Shown piece after piece: positions 1 through 8,481 of a DNA stretch of 64,000 nucleotides. Source of the DNA: Sporanaerobacter acetigenes DSM 13106 (GTDB taxonomy: Bacteria > Bacillota > Clostridia > Tissierellales > Sporanaerobacteraceae); the NCBI RefSeq assembly GCF_900130025.1, contig NZ_FQXR01000008.1, forward strand, positions 54,032-118,031. Reading direction: 5' to 3'. The translations under genes and the position numbers were made by a program. How positions within the stretch are numbered: position 1 is the stretch's first letter; every line of letters starts with the position of its first letter. Below the pieces are notes generated by a model. It worked only from the letters and a program-made list of their open reading frames with translations, searched no databases and was not told where the DNA came from.

Positions 1-2
1 TG

Positions 3-530
3 GCTAAAAATAGAGGTGGCAATGTGGTTTTGATTACTGGACCTACTCATCTTTCTCCACCTAATGGAGTAAAAGTAATCAATATAAATACAACAAGAGA
101 AATGCTTTATGCTATTGAGAGAGAATTTGATGACTGTCATGTTTTAATTAAAGCTGCAGCTCCATTGGATTATAGACCTGAAACTGTTAGTGATAAAAAA
201 ATAAAGAAAGGTGAAGAAGCGCTAGAGTTAAAGTTTATAAGAAATCCAGATGTTGCCATGTATTTTGGAAAGATAAAAGGCGAAAAAATCATGGTAGGAT
301 TTGCAGCAGAAACAGATAATTTAATAGAATATGCTAAAGGAAAAATGGAAAGAAAAAATTTTGATTTTATAGTAGCAAATGATGTGTCTAAAGAAGGTGC
401 TGGTTTTAGAACAAATACGAATATTGTCAATATAATTGATAAGAGTGGTAGCGTTTCTGAATATCCCTTAATGAGTAAAGATGAGCTGGCGAATATTATT
501 TTGGATAAGGTTGTAGGACTTTTAAATTAA
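3..530 (+). CDS. coaBC: Phosphopantothenoylcysteine decarboxylase/synthetase, C-terminal part
   Basis: Partial gene cut by the left window edge; the frame is open to base 3, reading AKNRGGNVVLITGPT, the start of the CoaB (synthetase) nucleotide-binding domain. CoaB joins 4'-phosphopantothenate to cysteine with CTP, and the missing N-terminal CoaC half would decarboxylate the product, both steps of coenzyme A synthesis. The segment KAAAPLDYRP followed by KKIKK, and later VGFAAET and FDFIVANDVS, are family landmarks. The stop is followed directly by a hairpin terminator. Its position before priA matches the Bacillus order (yloI-priA). The call is secure; the true start lies outside the window. 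Confidence 0.95.
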   Translation, partial: AKNRGGNVVLITGPTHLSPPNGVKVININTTREMLYAIEREFDDCHVLIKAAAPLDYRPETVSDKKIKKGEEALELKFIRNPDVAMYFGKIKGEKIMVGFAAETDNLIEYAKGKMERKNFDFIVANDVSKEGAGFRTNTNIVNIIDKSGSVSEYPLMSKDELANIILDKVVGLLN

Positions 531-563
531 AAGCTAGATAAGGCTCATCTAGCTTTTAATTTT
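529..563 (+). terminator. Terminator after coaBC
   Basis: A perfect 11-bp inverted repeat (AAAAGCTAGAT / ATCTAGCTTTT, 529-539 and 547-557) with a 7-base loop is followed by a T-rich stretch. It lies between the coaBC stop and the priA ribosome binding site, with too little room for a new promoter, so partial readthrough into priA is likely. Confidence 0.8.
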
Positions 564-584
564 TAAAAATGAAAAGGATTGGTA

Positions 585-3062
585 ATGATGAAGAAATTTA
601 TTGCTCAAGTGATTGTGGACAACAAAACTTCAAATACGGACAAACCATATACTTATTTGATAAAGGAAGAAATGTTAGAAGACATCAGAGAAGGAATGAG
701 AGTTGTTGTTCCTTTTGGCATGGGAAATCGACTCATTAAAGGAATTGTAATAAATATAGAAGAATATGAGAAAGAGTTTACTAAATTTAAATATATTGAG
801 GATGTACTTGATGATAAACCTATTATTTCTAAAGAGATGATAGATTTAAGTTTTTGGATGAGAGACTATTATTTATCGTCATATTTGGATGCACTTCATC
901 TTGTAATGCCACCAGGAAACATTAAAGAAATAAATACCTATATAAACCTTAAAAAAGAGTGGAAAGAAAAAATAGGTGATTTAGGACCAAAAGAAAAAGA
1001 AATTTTCGATATATTAATTAAAAATGATGGAATTAGTTTTGAAAATTTAAAGAAATTAAATAAAGATAAAAACTTGCGAAGAAAAGTCATTTCATTAGAA
1101 GAAAAAGGACTAATAAGAACAACATTAGAAATAGATACTAAAATCAGAAAAAAGTATGAGAGGTATGTTCATCTATGTAATAGGGAAGTTTTACTTGATG
1201 AACTGCTTTTAGATATAGATAAAAGAGCTAATAAGCAGATTGAGATTTTAGAATTTCTATATAATATAGATGAGATTTCAATGAAAGAACTTTTAAGAAC
1301 AACTAATACATCTTTAAGCGTTGTAAAAACATTAGAGGAAAAAGGAAAAGTAGCAATTTATGAAAAGGAAGTCTTAAGAGATCCTATTCCTGACGATATT
1401 TGCAAATACAATAAACATGAACTTACAAAACAACAAAAATATTGTGTTGAAACTATTTACAGTGACATAAAAAAGGGAAAATGTGATAAGTTTTTAATTC
1501 ATGGTGTTACTGGCAGTGGGAAAACAGAAATTTATTTGCAATTGATTGAAAAAATAATTGCGAGTGGAAAACAAGCAATAGTATTGGTCCCAGAAATATC
1601 TTTAACTCCTCAAACAGTTGAAAGATTTGTAGGAAGGTTTGGAGACAATGTAGCAGTATTACATAGCAAACTTTCTAATGGAGAAAGATTTGATGAATGG
1701 CGAAGAATAAAAGAAGACAAAGTCAAGATTGCAGTTGGAGCTAGAAGTGCTGTTTTTGCACCTTTTAACAATTTAGGAATTATCATAATAGATGAAGAGC
1801 ATGAAAATAGCTACAAATCTAGTATGAATCCTAAATATGATGCCATTAAGGTAGCAGAAAAAAGATGTGAAATTGAGGGAGCTTCTTTAGTTTTAGGAAC
1901 AGCTACTCCTTCTATAGAAACTTATTACAGGACTAAATTAAGTGAAATAAAACTTCTAACTTTAGATGAAAGAATAAATAATAAAAATCTACCTATGATG
2001 AGTATAATAGATATGAGGGAAGAACTAGACAAAGGAAACAAGTCAATATTAAGTATTGAATTATATAAGGCAATAGAGGAAAATTTAAAGAACAAAAAGC
2101 AAACGATATTATTTTTAAATAGAAGGGGATATTCAACTTTTGTATCCTGTAGGAAATGTGGTTATGTAGTTAAATGCGATAATTGTGATGTTTCTATGAC
2201 CTATCACTTCAAAGAAAATAAATTAAAATGTCATTATTGTGGAATGAGTTTAAAACCTCCGGAAGTTTGTCCTAAGTGTGGGAGCAAATATATAAAGTAT
2301 TTTGGAATTGGTACTGAAAAAATTGAGGAGACTATAAAAAACTATTTTCCTCAAGCCAGAGTAGCTAGAATGGACTTAGATACCACTTCTAAAAAAAATA
2401 GTCATATTAAAATACTAAATAGGATGAAAAAAGGAGAAATTGATATTTTAATTGGTACTCAGATGATAACTAAAGGTTTAGATTTTCCATTAGTCACCTT
2501 GGTAGGGATTATAGCTGCTGATACTAGCTTGAATTTACCCGATTTTAGGTCAGCAGAAAGAACATTTCAACTTCTAACTCAAGTAGGTGGGCGAGCAGGA
2601 AGAGGAGATTTTGAGGGAAAAGTCATAGTTCAAACATACAATCCAAGTCATTTTAGTATACAAATGGCTAAAAATTATGAATACAATGAGTTTTATGAAA
2701 CTGAAATAATGATGAGAAAAGAATTTAAATATCCACCTTTTATTGATATACTAGATATAGTTATATATGGTCCAGAAGAAGAAAGAGTGATAAATTCTGC
2801 TAAAAAGGTGCATAGTGATATTGTAAAACAATTAGAAAAAGAATCTAGACGTGATTTAGTAGAAAATATATTTGGACCAAATCCGGCACCATTAGAAAAA
2901 CTTAAAAACAATTATAGATGGCAAATACTTTTTAAATGCAATAAAAATGATTTAGACCTGTTAAAAGGTGTTATAAAAAGGGTATGTATAGACAATAGTC
3001 AAAGTAAGCATTATAAAGGTATAAAATTTAATATAGATGTAAATCCAAATTCTATATTGTAG
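585..3062 (+). CDS. priA: Primosomal protein N' (replication restart helicase PriA)
   Basis: Superfamily 2 DNA helicase that recognises stalled forks and reloads the replisome. About 825 residues. The N-terminal third is the 3'-end-binding and winged-helix part. Walker A is GVTGSGKTEIY near residue 307, the DEEH box near 403, and ATGTATPS-like motif III (GTATPSIETY) follows. Eight cysteines in four CxxC pairs (CRKC, CDNC, CHYC, CPKC, from about residue 521) form the two structural zinc sites typical of PriA. I chose ATG at 585, six bases after AAGGA; an in-frame TTG at 579 and ATG at 588 are alternatives. It heads the priA-def-fmt run, as in Bacillus. Confidence 0.97.
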   Translation: MMKKFIAQVIVDNKTSNTDKPYTYLIKEEMLEDIREGMRVVVPFGMGNRLIKGIVINIEEYEKEFTKFKYIEDVLDDKPIISKEMIDLSFWMRDYYLSSYLDALHLVMPPGNIKEINTYINLKKEWKEKIGDLGPKEKEIFDILIKNDGISFENLKKLNKDKNLRRKVISLEEKGLIRTTLEIDTKIRKKYERYVHLCNREVLLDELLLDIDKRANKQIEILEFLYNIDEISMKELLRTTNTSLSVVKTLEEKGKVAIYEKEVLRDPIPDDICKYNKHELTKQQKYCVETIYSDIKKGKCDKFLIHGVTGSGKTEIYLQLIEKIIASGKQAIVLVPEISLTPQTVERFVGRFGDNVAVLHSKLSNGERFDEWRRIKEDKVKIAVGARSAVFAPFNNLGIIIIDEEHENSYKSSMNPKYDAIKVAEKRCEIEGASLVLGTATPSIETYYRTKLSEIKLLTLDERINNKNLPMMSIIDMREELDKGNKSILSIELYKAIEENLKNKKQTILFLNRRGYSTFVSCRKCGYVVKCDNCDVSMTYHFKENKLKCHYCGMSLKPPEVCPKCGSKYIKYFGIGTEKIEETIKNYFPQARVARMDLDTTSKKNSHIKILNRMKKGEIDILIGTQMITKGLDFPLVTLVGIIAADTSLNLPDFRSAERTFQLLTQVGGRAGRGDFEGKVIVQTYNPSHFSIQMAKNYEYNEFYETEIMMRKEFKYPPFIDILDIVIYGPEEERVINSAKKVHSDIVKQLEKESRRDLVENIFGPNPAPLEKLKNNYRWQILFKCNKNDLDLLKGVIKRVCIDNSQSKHYKGIKFNIDVNPNSIL

Positions 3063-3074
3063 GGGGAATAAAAT

Positions 3075-3521
3075 ATGGCAGTAAGACAAATAAGGTATTT
3101 AGAGGATCCTATACTGAGGAAAAAATCAAGAGAAATAACTGATATAAATGATAGGATAAAGACTTTATTGGATGATATGGTTGAAACGATGTACAAAAGT
3201 GAAGGTGTAGGTTTAGCTGCACCTCAGGTTGGTATTTTAAGAAAAGCTGTAGTTATAGACGTAGGTGAAGGACTATTGAAACTAGTCAATCCAGAAATAC
3301 TCGAAGTTGAAGGAGAAAACATAGATTTTGAAGGATGCTTAAGTATACCTGGGAGTTCAGGCAAGGTAATAAGACCTGAAAGAGTTAAAGTTAAATATCT
3401 TGATATAGATGGGAATGAAAAGATAATTGAAGGTACTGGACTTTTAGCAAGAGCTCTTTGTCATGAAATAGACCATTTAGATGGAATACTTTTCATCGAT
3501 AAAATGATAGAAGAAGAGTAG
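3075..3521 (+). CDS. def: Peptide deformylase
   Basis: Removes the formyl group from the initiator methionine of nascent proteins. 148 residues, normal for the type 1 enzyme. All three metal/catalytic motifs are present: [10 protein letters not shown] (from residue 44), EGCLS (about 89) and HEIDH (residue 130), giving one Cys and two His metal ligands and the catalytic Glu. Start ATG lies after AGGGGGAATAAAAT. It is followed at once by fmt, which adds the formyl group to Met-tRNA, a standard def-fmt pair that makes functional sense. Confidence 0.98.
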   Translation: MAVRQIRYLEDPILRKKSREITDINDRIKTLLDDMVETMYKSEGVGLAAPQVGILRKAVVIDVGEGLLKLVNPEILEVEGENIDFEGCLSIPGSSGKVIRPERVKVKYLDIDGNEKIIEGTGLLARALCHEIDHLDGILFIDKMIEEE

Positions 3522-3532
3522 GTGTGTTTAAA

Positions 3533-4462
3533 ATGAATATAGTATATATGGGAACACCTGAATTTGCTGTGCATCCACTAGAGACACTATTCAACTCAGG
3601 TTTTAATATTCCATTAGTTGTTTCTCAAGAAGATAAACCAAAGGGTAGGGGTAAAAAACTATTACCTACTCCAGTAAAGAAAAAAGCTCAAGAATTGAAT
3701 TTAGAAATATATCAACCTAAAAAAATAAATTGCGAAGAATGCATTCAAAGAATAAATGAGATAAATCCAGATTTTATAGTTGTAGCAGCTTATGGACAAA
3801 TACTTAAAAGTGAAATTCTTTCAATACCTAGATATGGTTGTATAAATATACATGCTTCATTATTACCTAGATATAGAGGTGCAGCTCCGATAAATTGGGC
3901 AATAATAAATGGTGAAGATGAAACGGGAATAACTATTATGAAAATGGAAGAAGGACTGGATTCTGGAGATATTCTTTTAAAGAAAAGCATACCAATAACT
4001 GAAGCAGATGATTCTATAACTATTCATGACAAACTTTCAAAACTTGGTGGAGAACTTATCATTGAAGGATTAATGGGAATAGTAGATGAAAGCATAGTAG
4101 CGGTCAAGCAAGACCACTCAAAATCCACATATGCACCTATGCTAGATAAAAAATCAGGTAAAATTGATTGGAATAAATCAGGGAAAGATATAAGAAACCT
4201 TGTTAGAGGTCTAAAACCTTGGCCTTTTGCTTATACTTTTTACAATGATTTGAATATAAAAATACATGAAGTGAGTATAATAGATAAATATAAAGATGGT
4301 GAGATTGGAGAAATAGTCAAAGTTTCCAATGAAGGTGTATTTGTCAACTGCAGTGATTCGACTATTGTGATTGAAGAATTACAATTTCCGGGGAAAAAGA
4401 AATTACAGGTTGAGGAATATATTAGAGGAAATACCATTGAAGAAGGTACAATACTTAAATAG
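3533..4462 (+). CDS. fmt: Methionyl-tRNA formyltransferase
   Basis: Transfers a formyl group from 10-formyl-tetrahydrofolate to Met-tRNA(fMet). 309 residues. The start MNIVYMGTPEFAV and the catalytic-region motif SLLPRYRGAAPINW with the following INGE are diagnostic; the C-terminal domain with LVRGLKPWPFAY follows. ATG 3533 is preferred over an in-frame GTG at 3524 because AGGTG sits 8 bases upstream and the family begins here. Gap to def is 11 bases, so translation is probably coupled. Confidence 0.97.
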   Translation: MNIVYMGTPEFAVHPLETLFNSGFNIPLVVSQEDKPKGRGKKLLPTPVKKKAQELNLEIYQPKKINCEECIQRINEINPDFIVVAAYGQILKSEILSIPRYGCINIHASLLPRYRGAAPINWAIINGEDETGITIMKMEEGLDSGDILLKKSIPITEADDSITIHDKLSKLGGELIIEGLMGIVDESIVAVKQDHSKSTYAPMLDKKSGKIDWNKSGKDIRNLVRGLKPWPFAYTFYNDLNIKIHEVSIIDKYKDGEIGEIVKVSNEGVFVNCSDSTIVIEELQFPGKKKLQVEEYIRGNTIEEGTILK

Positions 4463-4500
4463 TATTTTATATAAATAACCTGTAAAGGAGGCTATTTAAA

Positions 4501-5193
4501 ATGTATGGTGGATATTATTATGGTGGATCCGGAACATATTTGTATTTGCTCATTCCAGCACTAATATTGTCTCTATATGCACAGGCCAAAGTAAACAATA
4601 CTTTTAGCAAATACCTTAGGGTATCTAGTTATTCAGGCTATACGGGTAGAGAAGTGGCTAGAATGATATTAGATAGAAATGGTTTATATGATGTAAGAAT
4701 AGAACAAGCTGGGGGACAACTTACAGATCACTATGATCCTAGAACCAAGGTTATCAGATTGTCTTATGATGTATACAATGGAACTTCAATAGCTGCATTG
4801 AGCGTAGCTGCTCATGAGGTAGGCCATGCTATTCAGCATGGAGAAGGCTATTTTCCATTGATTTTAAGAAATAATATTGCACCTATTGCGAGTATTGGGG
4901 CAAGATTTGTATGGATTTTTATTTTGTTAGGTTTTGCTATAAGTCCATTATTGTTAGAAGTAGGGATAATCTTATATTTGGGCATAGTTCTTTTTCAAGT
5001 TGTTACTTTGCCAGTAGAATTTAATGCAAGTAATCGGGCTTTGGCACAATTAGAATCTGGAATTGTGTCTGCAAATGAAATAGGTCCTGCAAAAGAAGTT
5101 CTAAAGGCAGCTGCATTGACTTATGTAGCTGCAACATTGGTAGCGATAGGTCAGCTTTTAAGACTTATTTCATTATCGAATAGAAGAGATTAA
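4501..5193 (+). CDS. Membrane zinc metallopeptidase, YugP family
   Basis: 230-residue integral membrane protein of the YugP-like neutral zinc metallopeptidase family (DUF2/Peptidase_Mpr). An N-terminal hydrophobic segment follows a Tyr/Gly-rich start, the zinc-binding HEVGH motif lies near residue 109 and is followed by AIQHGEGY, and two or three further hydrophobic segments follow. Its substrate is unknown in the literature I can recall. AAAGGAGGC precedes the ATG at good spacing, and a strong terminator follows. Placement between fmt and rsmB is common in Clostridia. The family call is firm and the physiological role open. Confidence 0.9.
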   Translation: MYGGYYYGGSGTYLYLLIPALILSLYAQAKVNNTFSKYLRVSSYSGYTGREVARMILDRNGLYDVRIEQAGGQLTDHYDPRTKVIRLSYDVYNGTSIAALSVAAHEVGHAIQHGEGYFPLILRNNIAPIASIGARFVWIFILLGFAISPLLLEVGIILYLGIVLFQVVTLPVEFNASNRALAQLESGIVSANEIGPAKEVLKAAALTYVAATLVAIGQLLRLISLSNRRD

Positions 5194-5219
5194 AGGGGGT
5201 TTGCCCCCTTATTTTTTTG
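5193..5219 (+). terminator. Terminator after the metallopeptidase gene
   Basis: Seven-base-pair GC-rich stem (AAGGGGG / CCCCCTT, 5193-5199 and 5204-5210) with a TTTG loop, followed by ATTTTTTT. It overlaps the stop codon region and is a textbook intrinsic terminator. Confidence 0.92.
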
Positions 5220-5254
5220 TTATATTTGTGTATAATGTTTTTGGAGGGAATGAA

Positions 5255-6601
5255 ATGACAAAAAATGCTAGAGAAGTTGCTTTAAATATATTAATAGAAA
5301 TAGATGAAAAAGGTGCATATTCGAATATTGTTTTAAATAAAATTGGAAGAGAGAAATTAAGTAAATTAGATGAAAATTTTGTTAGGGAGCTGGTATACGG
5401 TGTATTAGAAAATAGATTGTATTTAGATTGGGTAATAAAAAAATTTTCAAAGATTAAATTAAAAAAAATTGAACCAATCATATTAGAAATATTGAGAATG
5501 GGGGTATATCAAATCGTGCTTATGGATAAAATTCCAGATAGTGCAGCAGTTAATGAATCAGTTAAATTAGCAAAAAAATATTCTCATATTGGTTCTGCGA
5601 AGTATGTAAATGGATTGCTTAGAAATGTATCTAGAAATAAAGATAGTATTAGAGAAATAGATTTAGAAGATAAAAAAGAGTATTTAAGGATAAAGTACTC
5701 ACATCCAGAATGGATGATAAATAGATGGCTAGAGGAATTTGGAGAAGAATTTACGGAAGATTTGTGTAGGGCAAATAATACTAGACCTAAATTGAATATA
5801 AGGATCAACACATTGAAAATAAAAAGGGAACAACTAAAATATATATTAGAAAGTAAGGGTTATATTGTTTCTAACACCAACTATGCTAGTGACGGATTGA
5901 TAATAGAGAATCCACAAGGAATTATAGATATTGAAGAATTTAAAGCTGGTTTCTTTATCATACAAGATGAAAGCAGTATGCTTGTATCTCAAATTTTGGA
6001 TCCTAAGGAAGGTAGTCTGGTTTTAGATTTATGCAGTGCTCCAGGAGGTAAAACTACTCATATTGCTCAAAAAATGAATAACCATGGGAAAATTTTAGCT
6101 AGAGATATTTATGAACATAAACTAAAACTAGTTCAGGAAAATTCAAATAGACTTGGAATAGATATTATTAAAACAGAAAAATTTGATTCTATAGAATTAG
6201 ATGAAAATTTAATTGAGAAAGTAGACTATGCATTGATAGATGCACCATGTACTGGATTAGGAATGATACGAAGAAGACCAGAAATAAAATGGAATAGAAC
6301 AGAAAACGATATTGTAAATATGAGTGATATTCAGTATAAGATATTAAAAAATGCTAGCAAATATTTAAAGTCTGGGGGAACACTTGTGTATAGTACTTGC
6401 AGTATAGAAAGAGAAGAAAACATTGATATTATAAATAAATTTATTAGTGAAAATGAAGATTTTAAATTAGTTAGTGTTGACAATTTATTGGATTCGAAGG
6501 AAAATGTAAGCACAGCTAAGGATGGATATATTGAGTTATTTCCACATATACATGGTACTGATGGTTTTTTCGTAGCCAAACTTTTAAAGAATTATAGATA
6601 A
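5255..6601 (+). CDS. rsmB: 16S rRNA (cytosine-967-C5)-methyltransferase RsmB
   Basis: SAM-dependent methyltransferase of the NOL1/NOP2/Sun family. 448 residues: an N-terminal NusB-like RNA-binding domain (NAREVALNILIEI...), then the catalytic domain with LDLCSAPGGKTTH (SAM site), DAPCTGLG (Cys) and YSTCSIEREEN (second, catalytic Cys). ATG 5255 follows TTGGAGGGAA at good spacing; the frame extends upstream without a better start. A strong terminator separates it from the metallopeptidase gene, so it presumably has its own promoter in the short gap. Confidence 0.96.
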   Translation: MTKNAREVALNILIEIDEKGAYSNIVLNKIGREKLSKLDENFVRELVYGVLENRLYLDWVIKKFSKIKLKKIEPIILEILRMGVYQIVLMDKIPDSAAVNESVKLAKKYSHIGSAKYVNGLLRNVSRNKDSIREIDLEDKKEYLRIKYSHPEWMINRWLEEFGEEFTEDLCRANNTRPKLNIRINTLKIKREQLKYILESKGYIVSNTNYASDGLIIENPQGIIDIEEFKAGFFIIQDESSMLVSQILDPKEGSLVLDLCSAPGGKTTHIAQKMNNHGKILARDIYEHKLKLVQENSNRLGIDIIKTEKFDSIELDENLIEKVDYALIDAPCTGLGMIRRRPEIKWNRTENDIVNMSDIQYKILKNASKYLKSGGTLVYSTCSIEREENIDIINKFISENEDFKLVSVDNLLDSKENVSTAKDGYIELFPHIHGTDGFFVAKLLKNYR

Positions 6602-6655
6602 ATTTTTGTTGACTGTGATATAATATTTAATTAAGAAAAAGTTAGGAGGGGTTTT

Positions 6656-7702
6656 TTGTACTATAATGATTTAAAGTCCTTTTCTTTAGATGAAATGAAA
6701 TCAATATTCGTTGAAATGGGACAAAAGGAATATAGAGCAATACAAACTTTTAAATTTATACACCAAAACATGGTGAATTCCATAGAAGATATAACTGTTC
6801 TATCTAAAAGTCTTAGGGACAAGCTGAATGAAAATTTTAGTATTAGCGATATAAGTATTGCTGAAAGATATGATTCAAAACTTGACAATACAAAAAAATA
6901 TTTGTTTAAGTTGGAGGATGCCAATATAATTGAAAGTGTTGCTATGGAATATAAACATGGAACAACTGCTTGCATATCAACTCAAGTAGGATGTAAGATG
7001 GGATGTGCTTTTTGTGCTTCTACAAAAGGAGGCCTTATAAGAAATTTAAGTTCTGGAGAAATACTTAGCCAGGTATATAATATACAGAATGATTTAGATA
7101 TAAAATTAAGTAATATTGTTTTAATGGGAAGTGGCGAACCCTTAGATAATTATGAAAATGTGATTAAATTTTTAAATATATTGCATGATGAAAATGGCCA
7201 AAATTTAAGCTATAGAAACATTACATTATCTACTTGTGGGGTGGTGCCTAAGATATATAAATTGGCAGAACAAGAATTGCCAATTACATTGTCTATTTCT
7301 CTTCATTCACCCTTTAATGAAGAAAGAAAAAGGATAATGCCTATAGCAAAAGCTTATTCATTAGATGAACTTTTAGAGGCCTGTAGATATTATATAAATA
7401 AGACCAATAGAAGGATAACTTTTGAATATACTTTAATCAAGGAAATAAATGATAGAAAAGAGGATTTAAACGAATTAAGTAGAATACTAAAAGGACTTCT
7501 TTGTCATGTAAATTTGATTTCCTTAAATCCAATTGAAGAATTTGCTAAAGACAAAGCTAATAAAAATACTATCGAAATGTTCAAAAGAGAATTAACTAAA
7601 AGTGGGATTCCAGTTACCATAAGAAGAGAAATGGGTTCAGATATAAATGCTGCTTGTGGACAATTAAGGAGAAAATACATAAGTAAAGAAGATCACATCT
7701 AG
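6656..7702 (+). CDS. rlmN: 23S rRNA (adenine2503-C2)/tRNA methyltransferase RlmN
   Basis: Radical SAM enzyme that methylates A2503 of 23S rRNA and A37 of some tRNAs. 348 residues. The CxxxCxxC cluster appears as CKMGCAFC, followed by GLIRNLSSGEI; the glycine-rich MGSGEPLDNY and the C-terminal NAACGQLRR, with the methyl-carrying cysteine, are typical of RlmN rather than Cfr. The start is TTG at 6656, set by AGGAGGGG five bases upstream. Order rsmB-rlmN-prpC-prkC is the conserved one. Confidence 0.96.
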   Translation: MYYNDLKSFSLDEMKSIFVEMGQKEYRAIQTFKFIHQNMVNSIEDITVLSKSLRDKLNENFSISDISIAERYDSKLDNTKKYLFKLEDANIIESVAMEYKHGTTACISTQVGCKMGCAFCASTKGGLIRNLSSGEILSQVYNIQNDLDIKLSNIVLMGSGEPLDNYENVIKFLNILHDENGQNLSYRNITLSTCGVVPKIYKLAEQELPITLSISLHSPFNEERKRIMPIAKAYSLDELLEACRYYINKTNRRITFEYTLIKEINDRKEDLNELSRILKGLLCHVNLISLNPIEEFAKDKANKNTIEMFKRELTKSGIPVTIRREMGSDINAACGQLRRKYISKEDHI

Positions 7703-7729
7703 GCTCAATTTATTTAGTGAGGTGATGGT

Positions 7730-8467
7730 ATGCAAATAGGAGTTTGTTCAGACATAGGAAAAGCTAGGGAAAATAATCAAGATTCTTATTTTTACTCTCA
7801 AAGAATGGATTTTCCGCTATTTATAGTAGCAGATGGTATGGGAGGACATAAAGCTGGTGAAGTAGCTAGTTGCATGGCAGTAGAAATAGTTAAAGATTTT
7901 TTTCTTGATAAAAAGAAACAAAATTTATTAGACAATGAAGAAAATCTAATATCTTTTATCGAAGAATCTATTAATAGAGCAAATGATAAAATCTACAAGA
8001 AAGCTATAAGTAATGAACAATACAACGGAATGGGTACAACTTTAACTATGGCATATTTTTTAAATGGTAAAGTTTTTATTGGTCATGTTGGAGATAGTCG
8101 AGCTTATTTGGTTAGAGATAATGGACTTATGCAATTAACTGATGATCACTCTCTTGTTGCAGAACTGGTTAAAAAAGGCAGTATAAGTAAAGAAGAAGCT
8201 CAATATCATCCACAGAGAAATATTATAACTAGAGCAGTAGGGACAAGTGAAGAGATAGATGTTGATATTAAATTTGTAGAAATAAAAAATGATGATATAC
8301 TTTTGATGTGTACTGATGGATTAACTAGTATGATTGAAGAAAACGAAATTAAAAATTTGTTATTAGTTGGAAGTAATATGCAAGAATCATGTAATGATTT
8401 AATTAAAAAGGCTAATGATTTGGGTGGGCTAGATAATATAACAGTAATAGCTATGAAAATTGTATGA
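7730..8467 (+). CDS. prpC: PP2C-family Ser/Thr protein phosphatase
   Basis: Metal-dependent phosphatase that reverses phosphorylation by the adjacent kinase. 245 residues. PPM/PP2C signatures are present: RENNQDSY near the N-terminus, VADGMGGH near residue 34 (metal-binding Asp), GTTLTMA, HVGDSRAYL, LMCTDGLT and LDNITVI with the last metal-binding Asp. The stop overlaps the region of the kinase ribosome binding site (14 bases between stop and kinase start), so the two are co-translated. Called Stp or PrpC in relatives. Confidence 0.97.
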   Translation: MQIGVCSDIGKARENNQDSYFYSQRMDFPLFIVADGMGGHKAGEVASCMAVEIVKDFFLDKKKQNLLDNEENLISFIEESINRANDKIYKKAISNEQYNGMGTTLTMAYFLNGKVFIGHVGDSRAYLVRDNGLMQLTDDHSLVAELVKKGSISKEEAQYHPQRNIITRAVGTSEEIDVDIKFVEIKNDDILLMCTDGLTSMIEENEIKNLLLVGSNMQESCNDLIKKANDLGGLDNITVIAMKIV

Positions 8468-8481
8468 ATTGGGGTGACAAA

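Noticed and set aside
6609..6624. TTGACT and TATAAT before rlmN as a promoter
   Set aside because: The hexamers are only four bases apart, which no sigma-A holoenzyme spans.
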